Source: Bacilli bacterium | GTDB lineage: Bacteria; Bacillota_I; Bacilli_A; RF39; UBA660 | Reading direction: 5' to 3' | Assembly (NCBI GenBank): GCA_017476705.1 | Contig: JAFUZI010000072.1 | Location: 1-16,544, forward strand | DNA length: 16,544 nt | Shown here: in pieces, positions 1 through 6,111 of the stretch | Numbering within the stretch: the first letter of the stretch is position 1 | How the letters are laid out: each line of letters begins with the position of its first letter | Notes under the pieces: model-generated | The model's database searches: none | Seen by the model: only the letters and a program-made list of their open reading frames with translations | Told to the model about the DNA's origin: nothing | Made by a program: the position numbers and the translations under genes

Positions 1-1
1 A

Positions 2-17
2 AGTTTCACGCGGAACA
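2..17. promoter_or_regulatory. parS-like site, unit 1 (degenerate)
   Basis: AGTTTCACGCGGAACA differs from the 14-bp core GTTTCACGTGAAAC at two positions (T to C and A to G), which breaks the central CACGTG. It is the most diverged parS copy and may bind ParB weakly. Confidence 0.6.
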
Positions 18-28
18 TGGATAAAATT

Positions 29-42
29 ATTTCCCGGGAAAT
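29..42. promoter_or_regulatory. Noc-binding-site palindrome, unit 1
   Basis: A perfect ATTTCCCGGGAAAT, flanked by T and A so that the palindrome extends to 16 bp (28-43). It is intact even though the neighbouring parS of this unit is degenerate. Confidence 0.85.
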
Positions 43-63
43 AATTTGGTGGAAATAAACTGA

Positions 64-79
64 AGCTTCACGTGAAATA
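64..79. promoter_or_regulatory. parS-like site, unit 2 (two substitutions)
   Basis: The core reads GCTTCACGTGAAAT. The central CACGTG and inner arms are intact, while core positions 2 and 14 are changed relative to the perfect copies. Confidence 0.7.
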
Positions 80-90
80 TGGTTAAAAAT

Positions 91-104
91 ATTTCCCGGG
101 AAAT
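91..104. promoter_or_regulatory. Noc-binding-site palindrome, unit 2
   Basis: A perfect 14-bp ATTTCCCGGGAAAT, again with T/A flanks (90-105). Its centre lies 26 bp from the unit 2 parS centre. Confidence 0.87.
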
Positions 105-125
105 AAAATGGTAAAAATAAACTGA

Positions 126-141
126 AGTTTCACGTGAAACA
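126..141. promoter_or_regulatory. parS site, unit 3 (perfect core)
   Basis: AGTTTCACGTGAAACA has a perfect inverted-repeat core (127-140) and 15 of 16 matches to the Bacillus parS consensus. Only the first base differs (A for T). Confidence 0.88.
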
Positions 142-152
142 TAGATAAAAAT

Positions 153-166
153 ATTTCCCGGGAAAT
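153..166. promoter_or_regulatory. Noc-binding-site palindrome, unit 3
   Basis: A perfect ATTTCCCGGGAAAT with T/A flanks (152-167), centred between two perfect-core parS sites, 26 bp from the left one and 36 bp from the right one. Confidence 0.88.
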
Positions 167-187
167 AAATTGGTAAAAATAAACTGA

Positions 188-203
188 AGTTTCACGTGAA
201 ACA
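188..203. promoter_or_regulatory. parS site, unit 4 (perfect core)
   Basis: AGTTTCACGTGAAACA, identical to the unit 3 copy. The perfect core spans 189-202. Confidence 0.88.
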
Positions 204-214
204 TAGATAAAAAT

Positions 215-228
215 ATTTCCCGGGAAAT
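215..228. promoter_or_regulatory. Noc-binding-site palindrome, unit 4
   Basis: A perfect ATTTCCCGGGAAAT with T/A flanks (214-229). The unit is almost identical to unit 3, which suggests a recent duplication. Confidence 0.88.
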
Positions 229-249
229 AAATTGGTAGAAATAAACTAA

Positions 250-265
250 AGTTTCACGTGAAACA
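250..265. promoter_or_regulatory. parS site, unit 5 (perfect core)
   Basis: AGTTTCACGTGAAACA with a perfect core at 251-264. It is the last parS of the array. Confidence 0.88.
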
Positions 266-276
266 TAGATAAAAAT

Positions 277-290
277 ATTTCCCGGGAAAT
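277..290. promoter_or_regulatory. Noc-binding-site palindrome, unit 5
   Basis: A perfect ATTTCCCGGGAAAT with T/A flanks (276-291). Repeat similarity ends a few bases beyond it, so the array terminates on a Noc-type site and not a parS. The SRP RNA promoter begins about 30 bp downstream. Confidence 0.87.
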
Positions 291-318
291 AATTTATACA
301 GTTTGATATCATTGTGTA

Positions 319-347
319 TTTACTTTTTATTGATGTTATATTAAAAT
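319..347 (+). promoter_or_regulatory. Promoter of the SRP RNA
   Basis: A -35-like TTTACT (319-324) and a -10-like TAAAAT (342-347) are separated by 17 bp. The start site expected seven bases after the -10 falls on G354, the first paired base of the SRP RNA. That agreement is the main support, as the -35 matches only four of six consensus bases. The promoter may also supply tadA by read-through. Confidence 0.6.
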
Positions 348-353
348 ATGTTT

Positions 354-431
354 GTGCAATGAAAGTGATTGAACCAGGTCAGAATTGGAAGATAGCAGCC
401 TTAAGATCCTCCTTTCATGTGCACTTTTTTT
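354..431 (+). ncRNA. ffs: Small signal recognition particle RNA (4.5S-type) with terminator tail
   Basis: This is the RNA core of the signal recognition particle, which binds Ffh and targets nascent membrane and secreted proteins. The conserved helix-8 region is clear: CCAGGTCAG (375-383), a GGAA tetraloop (387-390), then AGCAGCC (394-400). The ends pair as one long hairpin: GTGCA (354-358) with TGCAC (420-424), TGAAAG (360-365) with CTTTCA (412-417), and GATT (367-370) with GATC (405-408) through one wobble pair. Seven T's (425-431) follow, so the RNA's own hairpin doubles as an intrinsic terminator. At about 71 nt it is the short form without an Alu domain, unlike the roughly 270-nt B. subtilis scRNA. 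In B. subtilis the gene lies between tadA and dnaX; here it precedes tadA. Confidence 0.93.
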
Positions 432-443
432 GTTGGAGGTTTT

Positions 444-887
444 ATGAATTCTAATTTTTTTGATAAAGCTTTTAAATGTGCTGAAAAAGCATTAAAGTGT
501 GATGAAGTTCCAGTTGGTTGCGTTATTGTTAAAGACAATGAAATTATTTCAACTGGTTATAATAAAAAAGAATCTACGAATAAAGTAATATCTCATGCTG
601 AAATAATTGCTATTACAAAAGCTGAAAAAAAGCTTAATAATTGGCGACTTGATGAATGTGATATTTATGTTACTCTAGATCCTTGCCCTATGTGTGCTAG
701 TGCTATTAAACAGGCTAGAATTAAAAATGTATATTCCGCTTTATCTAATTCAGATGAAAGAAATTCTTTTATTATAAGTGAGATTTTTAATGCTGATAAT
801 TGTAATGCAGAAGTTAATTTTGAAACAAATTTATATTGTGGAAAATCAAAAAAATTACTAAATTCTTTTTTTAAAGACAAACGTTGA
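444..887 (+). CDS. tadA: tRNA-specific adenosine deaminase TadA
   Basis: TadA deaminates adenosine 34 of tRNA-Arg(ACG) to inosine, allowing decoding of CGU, CGC and CGA. The 147-aa protein has the cytidine/deoxycytidylate deaminase zinc signature: HAE with His51 and Glu53 (proton shuttle), then PCPMC with Cys81 and Cys84. VPVGCVIV (residues 22-29) and LNNWRLDECDIYVTLDP (64-80) are typical of the family. An in-frame ATG at 417 lies inside the SRP RNA hairpin and has no ribosome binding site. The ATG at 444 follows GGAGGT (435-440) and gives the usual family N-terminus, so it was chosen. The SRP RNA T-run ends only 12 bases before this start, and no separate promoter is visible, so expression probably depends on read-through. 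Confidence 0.95.
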   Translation: MNSNFFDKAFKCAEKALKCDEVPVGCVIVKDNEIISTGYNKKESTNKVISHAEIIAITKAEKKLNNWRLDECDIYVTLDPCPMCASAIKQARIKNVYSALSNSDERNSFIISEIFNADNCNAEVNFETNLYCGKSKKLLNSFFKDKR

Positions 888-898
888 GTTCTTATTTA

Positions 899-907
899 TG
901 ATATAAT
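899..907 (+). promoter_or_regulatory. Possible extended -10 promoter for dnaX
   Basis: TGATATAAT combines an extended TG motif with a perfect TATAAT box (902-907). No recognisable -35 lies 16-18 bp upstream. A start near 914 would leave a leader of about 11 bases with GAGGTG (914-919) at the extreme 5' end. In such AT-rich DNA a chance match is possible. Confidence 0.35.
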
Positions 908-924
908 TAAATTGAGGTGTTTTT

Positions 925-2616
925 ATGTATCAAGCTTTGTATAGAAAATATAGACCTAAAGATTTTGATTCTGTTGTTGGACAAGATCATATTGTTAAAA
1001 CTTTAAAAAACTCTATTAAGAATCATACTTTTTCTCACGCTTATATGTTTTTTGGATCTAGAGGTATTGGAAAGACTACTGTTTCAAAAATCTTTGCTAG
1101 AAATGTTAATTGCTTGAATTCTAAGGATGGTTTAGCTTGTGGAAAATGTTCTAATTGCAAAAATTCTTTTTCTAACGAATGTGTTGATATTATTGAAATT
1201 GATGCTGCTTCAAATAATGGAGTAGATGATATTAGAAATTTAAAATCTAAAGTATCATTAGTTCCTGCTGAATTGACATATAAAGTATATATTATTGATG
1301 AAGTTCATATGTTATCTATTGAAGCTTTTAATGCCTTATTAAAGACATTGGAAGAACCGCCTAGTCATGCTATTTTTATTTTAGCTACAACTGATCCTCA
1401 AAAAGTTCCTGAGACTATTATTTCTAGATGTCAGTGCTTCTCATTTCAAAGAATTTCTCCTGAAATAATTGTAAATAAGCTTGTGGAAATATGTAAAAAT
1501 GAGAAGATTAAAATTGATTCTGATGTTTTGTATAATATAGCTGTTTTTTCTGAGGGAGGATTGCGTGATTCTATTGGTTTATTAGATAAACTTATATCTT
1601 ATAATCCTAATAATATTACAATGGATGATTTTACTGAGATTAATGGTATTATTTCTGAAGGTATGATTAAAGAATTTTCTAATTATGTTTTTTCTGGTGA
1701 TGTAAAAAATGTTTTATTATCTATTAGTGATTTTGAAAATGATGGTAAAAATTTAGTTCAAATTTATATTCAATTATTGAATTATTTGCGTAAAATCATT
1801 GTGGATTATTTTTTGAGTAATACTTTACTTGATTATTCGATTGATTTATTACAGAAATTTTTATTTGTTTTAAACGAAAATATGTTCGATATAAAAAATA
1901 GCGATAACTCTAGAGTTTTTTTTGAAATGATTGTCTTAAAATTTATAAGTGATAATTCATTATTTAAAAATACTGTTAGTAATATTTCAAAAGGTGTAAA
2001 TGATTCTACTGCTGTTATTATTGAAAGTAATGATGGTGATAATGCTATAGAAGATGTTGTTTTAGGTAAAGAAGAACCTGATGATATTCTTGTAGATGAA
2101 AGTAAGATGAAGTCTTTAACTGATTTAAATAGTAATATTAGGAAGGTTGTTAATTTAGCTGATATTATGAAAGTTAGAGTTAATAATACTTTAGCTATGG
2201 CTAATAAGAAATTATTGATTGAGGAAAAGGATAAGTTTAAGGAATTACAAGATTATTCTTTTGATCAAAAGATAGGTTATATTGTTTGTTCTTTATTAGA
2301 TTCTAATTTAAGAGCTGTAAGTGAAAATGAAATGATTATTAGTTTTAATTTAAAATCTACTGTTGATCAAAATTTAGTTATTTTATCTAGTATTGAAGAT
2401 GTTTATAATAAAATTACTAATTCAAATAAAAAAATAGCTATTGTAAGTGATGATGATTGGGAAAAAATTAAAAGTGAGTATATTTCTAATTTAAAGAATA
2501 ATGTTAGTTATAAAATTGAGGAAGAACCTGATGAAATATTTGAGAATTTAAATAATGATGATATAATAACTAGTAGTGCAATTAATCTTTTTGGAGATAT
2601 TGTAGAAGTAGAATAA
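925..2616 (+). CDS. dnaX: DNA polymerase III subunit gamma/tau
   Basis: This is the motor subunit of the clamp loader, which opens and loads the DnaN sliding clamp at primed sites. The 563-aa protein has an N-terminal AAA+ module: Walker A GSRGIGKT (44-51), a zinc-binding set Cys63/Cys72/Cys75/Cys78, Walker B with IIDEVH (123-128), and the SRC motif (167-169) that contributes an arginine finger across subunits. The LLKTLEEPP stretch (138-146) is highly conserved. The collar and a charged, low-complexity C-terminal region follow, consistent with a full-length tau form. The start follows GAGGTG at 914-919. The gene forms the conserved block dnaX-ebfC-recR, with ebfC 13 bp downstream. A run of seven A's near 2428 is late in the gene and does not resemble the internal gamma frameshift of E. 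coli. Confidence 0.97.
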   Translation: MYQALYRKYRPKDFDSVVGQDHIVKTLKNSIKNHTFSHAYMFFGSRGIGKTTVSKIFARNVNCLNSKDGLACGKCSNCKNSFSNECVDIIEIDAASNNGVDDIRNLKSKVSLVPAELTYKVYIIDEVHMLSIEAFNALLKTLEEPPSHAIFILATTDPQKVPETIISRCQCFSFQRISPEIIVNKLVEICKNEKIKIDSDVLYNIAVFSEGGLRDSIGLLDKLISYNPNNITMDDFTEINGIISEGMIKEFSNYVFSGDVKNVLLSISDFENDGKNLVQIYIQLLNYLRKIIVDYFLSNTLLDYSIDLLQKFLFVLNENMFDIKNSDNSRVFFEMIVLKFISDNSLFKNTVSNISKGVNDSTAVIIESNDGDNAIEDVVLGKEEPDDILVDESKMKSLTDLNSNIRKVVNLADIMKVRVNNTLAMANKKLLIEEKDKFKELQDYSFDQKIGYIVCSLLDSNLRAVSENEMIISFNLKSTVDQNLVILSSIEDVYNKITNSNKKIAIVSDDDWEKIKSEYISNLKNNVSYKIEEEPDEIFENLNNDDIITSSAINLFGDIVEVE

Positions 2617-2629
2617 AGGAGATGTTAGT

Positions 2630-2923
2630 ATGAATATGCAAGCTATGTTAAAACAAGCTCAAGCTTTACAAAAAGATATGATGAAAGTAAAAGATGAAAT
2701 AGATAAGACTGAATTTGTTGGAGAGAGTTCTTTTGTAAAAGTAACTTTATATGGAACAAGAGAAGCTAAATCTGTTGAAATTAATTCTGATTCTTTGGAT
2801 AAGGATGATGTGGAAGCATTACAAGACATGCTTGTTATTGCTATTAATGAGGCTAATAAAAAAATTGATAAAGAAACAGAATCTAAGATGGGTAAATTTG
2901 GGAATATTCCTGGATTATTTTAG
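2630..2923 (+). CDS. ebfC: YbaB/EbfC family nucleoid-associated protein
   Basis: This is a small dimeric DNA-binding protein of the YbaB/EbfC family, nearly always encoded between dnaX and recR. The 97-aa protein starts MNMQAMLKQAQALQKDM, the typical amphipathic N-terminal helix, followed by the central beta sheet (VKVTLYGTREAKSVEIN) and a C-terminal helix ending in the family's glycine-rich tail (GKFGNIPGLF). Translation starts after AAAGGAG (2615-2621), which overlaps the dnaX stop. recR begins eight bases after the stop, so the three genes are probably one transcript. The exact cellular role in this family is unsettled; roles in nucleoid organisation and gene regulation have been reported. 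Confidence 0.93.
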   Translation: MNMQAMLKQAQALQKDMMKVKDEIDKTEFVGESSFVKVTLYGTREAKSVEINSDSLDKDDVEALQDMLVIAINEANKKIDKETESKMGKFGNIPGLF

Positions 2924-2931
2924 GTATTTTT

Positions 2932-3528
2932 ATGTATCCTGAAAGTATTAGGTGTTTAATTGAATCTTTTAAATGTTTACCAGGTATAGGTGAAAAAACA
3001 GCTGAAAGATTAGCTTTTTCTGTTTTGGATATGGAAGAAGAACAGGTTGAATTGTTTTCTAGTAGTTTGATGGATGTTATTAATAATGTTCATAAGTGTC
3101 CTATTTGTAATAGTTTAACTGATTCTGATATTTGCAGTATTTGTTCAGATCCAACACGTGATAGTAAAATATTATGTATTGTTGAAGATTCTAAAAGTGT
3201 TTTCTTGTTTGAAAAATTAGGAATGTTTCATGGAAAATACCATGTAATTGATGGTTTAATCTCACCATTAGATGGTGTTAATCCTGAAGATATTGGCTTA
3301 AATAAACTATTAGATAGATTAAATGAGGAAAAGTTTGAAGAAATTGTGTTTGCCTTGAAACCTTCTATTGAAGGTGAAACTACCTCATTGTATATAAAGA
3401 AAATATTAGAGGGTATGGATATTAAGGTAACACGTTTAGCCAGTGGTTTACCTATAGGTGCTGATATAGAGTATGTTGATAGTTTAACGCTAGAAAGAGC
3501 AATTAATGATAGAAAGATTATTGAATAA
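2932..3528 (+). CDS. recR: Recombination mediator protein RecR
   Basis: RecR forms a ring-shaped clamp that works with RecO (and RecF) to load RecA onto SSB-coated gaps. The 198-aa length is normal. A helix-hairpin-helix lies at the N-terminus (CLPGIGEKTAERLAF, 15-29). A four-cysteine zinc finger follows (Cys56, Cys59, Cys68, Cys71), then a Toprim domain beginning ILCIVEDSKSV (80-90). The C-terminal ASGLPIGADIEYVDSLTL region is characteristic. The ribosome binding site is weak (AGG about eight bases before the ATG), consistent with translational coupling to ebfC, whose stop codon is eight bases upstream. Confidence 0.96.
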   Translation: MYPESIRCLIESFKCLPGIGEKTAERLAFSVLDMEEEQVELFSSSLMDVINNVHKCPICNSLTDSDICSICSDPTRDSKILCIVEDSKSVFLFEKLGMFHGKYHVIDGLISPLDGVNPEDIGLNKLLDRLNEEKFEEIVFALKPSIEGETTSLYIKKILEGMDIKVTRLASGLPIGADIEYVDSLTLERAINDRKIIE

Positions 3529-3566
3529 TATGTTTTTATTTTCATATTTTATATTGGTGATATATA

Positions 3567-3731
3567 TTGATTAAATTATTTAAAAAAGTTATTTTTTCTT
3601 TTTTATTGTTATATTTGTTTAATTATATTTTTGGGATTATTATTCCTATAAATATTTATACTTTTTCAAGTACTTTTTTTCTAGGAATAAATGGTATATT
3701 ATTATTGGCTGTTTTTAAATTGATGTTATAG
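3567..3731 (+). CDS. Short BofA-like membrane protein (TTG start)
   Basis: This is a 54-aa frame between recR and holB. It starts at TTG with GGTGA (3556-3560) six bases upstream; a TGA in the same frame at 3558-3560 rules out an earlier start. The protein is almost entirely hydrophobic: a short basic start (IKLFKKV) and two probable membrane segments, with IPINIYTF between them and FLGINGILLLAVFKLML at the end. This matches the C-terminal half of BofA (VPIN..T, LGIPGI, hydrophobic end), which in B. subtilis sits just after recR and yaaL and inhibits the SpoIVFB pro-sigma-K protease. It is shorter than BofA (about 87 aa) and lacks its N-terminal membrane part. The stop overlaps the holB ribosome binding site. 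Family membership is probable; function here is unknown. Confidence 0.75.
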   Translation: MIKLFKKVIFSFLLLYLFNYIFGIIIPINIYTFSSTFFLGINGILLLAVFKLML

Positions 3732-3741
3732 AGGTGTATTT

Positions 3742-4599
3742 ATGAATGATAAATCTTTATTGAAACAAAAATTTATTGATTATGTTGATTCTATAATTGT
3801 GAATAAAAAGATTTCTCATGCATATTTGATTGAATTATCTGATTATGAAGAAGATTATAATTATGTATTATCTTTTGTGAAGATGATTTTATGTGATATA
3901 TCTTATGAAAAATTATTTGGTAGTAATAATAATTTGATTAGTCAAATTGATAATAATAATTATCTTGATTTAAAGGTAATTGAACCTATTGGTAATAGTA
4001 TTAGAAAGAGTCAACTTACTGATTTACAAGATGATTTTTCTAATACTTCTTTAATAAATGGAAAGAGAATTTATATTATTAAAAACGCGGAAAAACTTAA
4101 TAGTTCATCCGCAAATACTATTTTAAAGTTTTTAGAAGAACCTGTTGATAATGTTGTAGCTATTTTGGTTACTACTAATAGATATAAAATAATTAAGACT
4201 ATTTTATCGAGATGTCAAATTTTATCTTTGAAAGAGGAAAAATTAGATTTTGACTATGATGATGAATTTATAGATTTTTTAAGTTTGTTGTTAAATCCTA
4301 AAAACTTTTTTATAAATTATAAATCTATAACTGAAAGTTATCTTGTGGATAAAAATGTTGCTTTGAATTATTTTGGGTTAGTTGAAAAATCGATTATTTC
4401 TTTTTTTCATAATAAGTACTCTGGTGATAGTGTTGATAAAAGAATTTATGATGTTTTGTCTTCAAAAACGGATAGTTATTTATTAAAATATTTGAGTATA
4501 ATAGAGAGTGAATTAAAAAAGTTAAATTATAATGTTAATTTTAAATTATGGTTAGATTCAATTCTTGCTAGATTATTAGTGGAGGTTAATTATGATTGA
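3742..4599 (+). CDS. holB: DNA polymerase III subunit delta prime
   Basis: This is the non-catalytic AAA+-like subunit of the clamp loader, partner of DnaX and HolA. The 285-aa protein opens with the typical ISHAYLIE (24-31). The Walker A motif is absent: an acidic, non-glycine stretch (ELSDYEEDYN, 31-40) occupies its place, as expected of a delta prime that does not hydrolyse ATP. NTILKFLEEP (125-134) and the SRC motif (156-158), source of the arginine finger, are retained. The start follows GAGGTG (3731-3736), which overlaps the stop of the BofA-like gene. The 3' end overlaps ricT by eight bases. B. subtilis has tmk, yaaQ and yaaR before holB; they are missing here. Confidence 0.92.
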   Translation: MNDKSLLKQKFIDYVDSIIVNKKISHAYLIELSDYEEDYNYVLSFVKMILCDISYEKLFGSNNNLISQIDNNNYLDLKVIEPIGNSIRKSQLTDLQDDFSNTSLINGKRIYIIKNAEKLNSSSANTILKFLEEPVDNVVAILVTTNRYKIIKTILSRCQILSLKEEKLDFDYDDEFIDFLSLLLNPKNFFINYKSITESYLVDKNVALNYFGLVEKSIISFFHNKYSGDSVDKRIYDVLSSKTDSYLLKYLSIIESELKKLNYNVNFKLWLDSILARLLVEVNYD

Positions 4600-5377
4600 T
4601 GTTGTTGCTGTTAGTTGCGATATATTGAATAATATTTATTATTTATCACCTAATGGATTAGATTTAAAGAAAGGTGATAGTGTTATTTTTGAAACTGATA
4701 ATGGATTATTAGTTGGAAAAGTATGCAAAGAAGTTTATCAAGAAAAGTCTAATAATCTTGTTTTGCCTTTAAATAAAGTTTTAAGATTGTCTTCAAAAGA
4801 TGATTTGAAGAAAAATGAGAAAAATATTCATCAAGCAGAAAAAGCTCTTAGTGATGCTAAAAAGATAAGTAAGGAATTAAATTTAGATATGAATATAATT
4901 GATGCTTATTATTATTTTGATAATTCTCAACTTGTATTTTCATTTTTATCTGAAAATAGAGTTGATTTTCGTGAATTAGCTAAAAAATTGGCTTCTAAAT
5001 ATAAGACTAGAATTGAATTAAGACAAATTGGTGTACGTGATAAAGCTAAAAAAATAGGTGGTTTAGGACCATGTGGATTATTCTTATGTTGTAATACATT
5101 TTTAAATGATTTTTCAAGTGTTTCTATAAATATGGCTAAAAATCAGATGTTGGCATTAAATCCTTCTAAAATAAATGGTATGTGTGGAAGATTACTTTGT
5201 TGTTTAGGTTATGAAAATGAGACATATACAGCATTAAAAAAAGATTTACCTAAGGTTGGATTAGTTACTGATACTCCTTTAGGTATGGGGAAAGTAGTTT
5301 CTATTGATGTGTTTAGAAAAAAATATTCTGTAGATTTAAAAGAAAAGGGTATTGTTACTTTTGAAAAGGAAGATTAG
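4592..5377 (+). CDS. ricT: RicT (YaaT), PSP1-domain regulator of RNase Y
   Basis: RicT belongs to the PSP1 family. In B. subtilis it forms the iron-sulfur Y-complex with RicA and RicF, which stimulates RNase Y-dependent mRNA processing and affects sporulation, competence and biofilm formation. The 261-aa protein shows the family's cysteine set: Cys161, Cys166 and Cys167 in GLGPCGLFLCC, and Cys198, Cys203 and Cys204 in MCGRLLCC. VDFRELAKKLASKYKTRIEL (124-143) is also typical. The start overlaps the end of holB, implying translational coupling. In B. subtilis yabA follows; here trmN6 follows directly. RicA and RicF are not in this window. Confidence 0.93.
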   Translation: MIDVVAVSCDILNNIYYLSPNGLDLKKGDSVIFETDNGLLVGKVCKEVYQEKSNNLVLPLNKVLRLSSKDDLKKNEKNIHQAEKALSDAKKISKELNLDMNIIDAYYYFDNSQLVFSFLSENRVDFRELAKKLASKYKTRIELRQIGVRDKAKKIGGLGPCGLFLCCNTFLNDFSSVSINMAKNQMLALNPSKINGMCGRLLCCLGYENETYTALKKDLPKVGLVTDTPLGMGKVVSIDVFRKKYSVDLKEKGIVTFEKED

Positions 5378-5382
5378 TTACG

Positions 5383-6111
5383 ATGGAAATGCTTAATGAT
5401 ATTTTAGGTTATGATAATTTAAAAATTTACCAAGATACTGATTTTTTTTCTTTTTCTTTGGATAGTATAGTTTTAGCAAATTATTCTACAGTTCGATTAA
5501 GAGATAAAAAAATACTTGATTTTTGTACTGGTAATGGTATTGTACCTATTATTGTATCTAGAAGGACTAAGTCTAATATTTTTGGTGTAGAAATACAAGA
5601 TAAATTGGTGGATTTAGCAAAAAAATCTATTAGTTATAATAATCTTAATGATAGAATTTCTATAATATGTGATGATGTTAAAAATTTTTCTAATGCTAAT
5701 TTGAATTGTTTTGATTTAGTATTATGTAATCCTCCTTATTTTAAGGTTCATGATAATTCTTCTTTAAATTTATCTTATGAAAAGAAGGTTGCTCGTCATG
5801 AGGTTTGTATTAATTTAACTGAAATATGTGAGTGTGCCAAGAAGGTTTTAAAAGATAATGGTTCTTTTTCTATTGTTTATAGAAGTGATAGGCTTATTGA
5901 GTTAATTGATGAGTTTAGAAAACATGGGATTGAACCTAAAAAAGTTAAATTTGTATATGAAAAAGTAGATAAAAATGCTAATCTTGTTTTATTGCAAGGA
6001 CAAAAATGTGGAAAAGTTGGTCTTACAATAGAAAAACCACTTATTATGTATAATGATGATGGTAGTATGACTGATGAATATAGTAAATTAAATAAGGAGA
6101 TATTAGTATGA
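5383..6111 (+). CDS. trmN6: tRNA1(Val) (adenine37-N6)-methyltransferase-like protein (YabB/TrmN6)
   Basis: This SAM-dependent N6-adenine methyltransferase belongs to the YfiC/TrmN6/YabB group; the E. coli member modifies A37 of tRNA1(Val). The 242-aa protein has motif I ILDFCTGNGIVPII (44-57), an acidic residue closing the next strand (FGVEIQDK, 67-74), and the catalytic NPPY (116-119) typical of exocyclic amino methylation. The N-terminal YQDTDFFSFSLDSIVLANY matches the family's substrate-side lead-in. It starts five bases after ricT with a weak AAGGAAG (5365-5371); an ATG six bases later is an alternative start. It overlaps rsmI by four bases. The position between ricT and rsmI matches yabB of B. 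subtilis, but yazA is missing. Substrate is inferred from the family. Confidence 0.88.
   Translation: MEMLNDILGYDNLKIYQDTDFFSFSLDSIVLANYSTVRLRDKKILDFCTGNGIVPIIVSRRTKSNIFGVEIQDKLVDLAKKSISYNNLNDRISIICDDVKNFSNANLNCFDLVLCNPPYFKVHDNSSLNLSYEKKVARHEVCINLTEICECAKKVLKDNGSFSIVYRSDRLIELIDEFRKHGIEPKKVKFVYEKVDKNANLVLLQGQKCGKVGLTIEKPLIMYNDDGSMTDEYSKLNKEILV

Larger units (their letters stand above)
1..294. repeat. Tandem array of five 62-bp units, each with one parS-like and one Noc-binding-site palindrome
   Basis: Units begin at 1, 63, 125, 187 and 249, an exact 62-bp period. Each unit holds a parS-type palindrome near its left end and a second palindrome, ATTTCCCGGGAAAT, whose centre lies 26 bp to the right; the next parS centre is 36 bp further on. 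Linkers are nearly identical between units 3 and 4 and more diverged in unit 1; similarity stops at about 294 in unit 5. The first palindrome matches the B. subtilis Spo0J/ParB parS consensus TGTTNCACGTGAAACA in all but the outermost left base (units 3-5). The second matches the published Noc-binding consensus exactly. No coding frame explains the block. The array touches the window start, so its full length is unknown. The site matches are seen directly; binding by ParB and Noc is inferred, since neither protein is encoded here. Confidence 0.93.

Noticed and set aside
1..294. CRISPR array
   Set aside because: The whole 62-bp unit repeats, including the parts between the palindromes, so there are no unique spacers. 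No cas genes are present.
130..312. A 60-codon open frame on the minus strand across the repeat array
   Set aside because: It is a translation of the 62-bp repeat units (62 is not a multiple of three and the peptide is repetitive and Phe-rich). It has no ribosome binding site and is explained by the palindromic DNA sites.
417..443. Upstream ATG at 417 as the tadA start
   Set aside because: It lies inside the SRP RNA 3' strand and terminator, has no ribosome binding site and adds residues not found in TadA proteins. The ATG at 444 has GGAGGT in place.
2420..2440. Programmed frameshift at the A-run in dnaX, as in E. coli gamma production
   Set aside because: The A-run is only about 60 codons from the end, so a product would be nearly full length and not gamma-like. 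No stimulatory hairpin or upstream Shine-Dalgarno-like element is evident.
2751..2942. Overlapping + strand frame within ebfC
   Set aside because: It is a shifted reading of ebfC, with Leu/Ile/Lys-rich low-complexity product and no family features.
3228..3545. Minus-strand open frame opposite recR, and similar frames opposite tadA, trmN6 and mfd
   Set aside because: All lie antisense to genes with clear family motifs, have no ribosome binding sites or neighbours on that strand, and are expected by chance from the codon composition.
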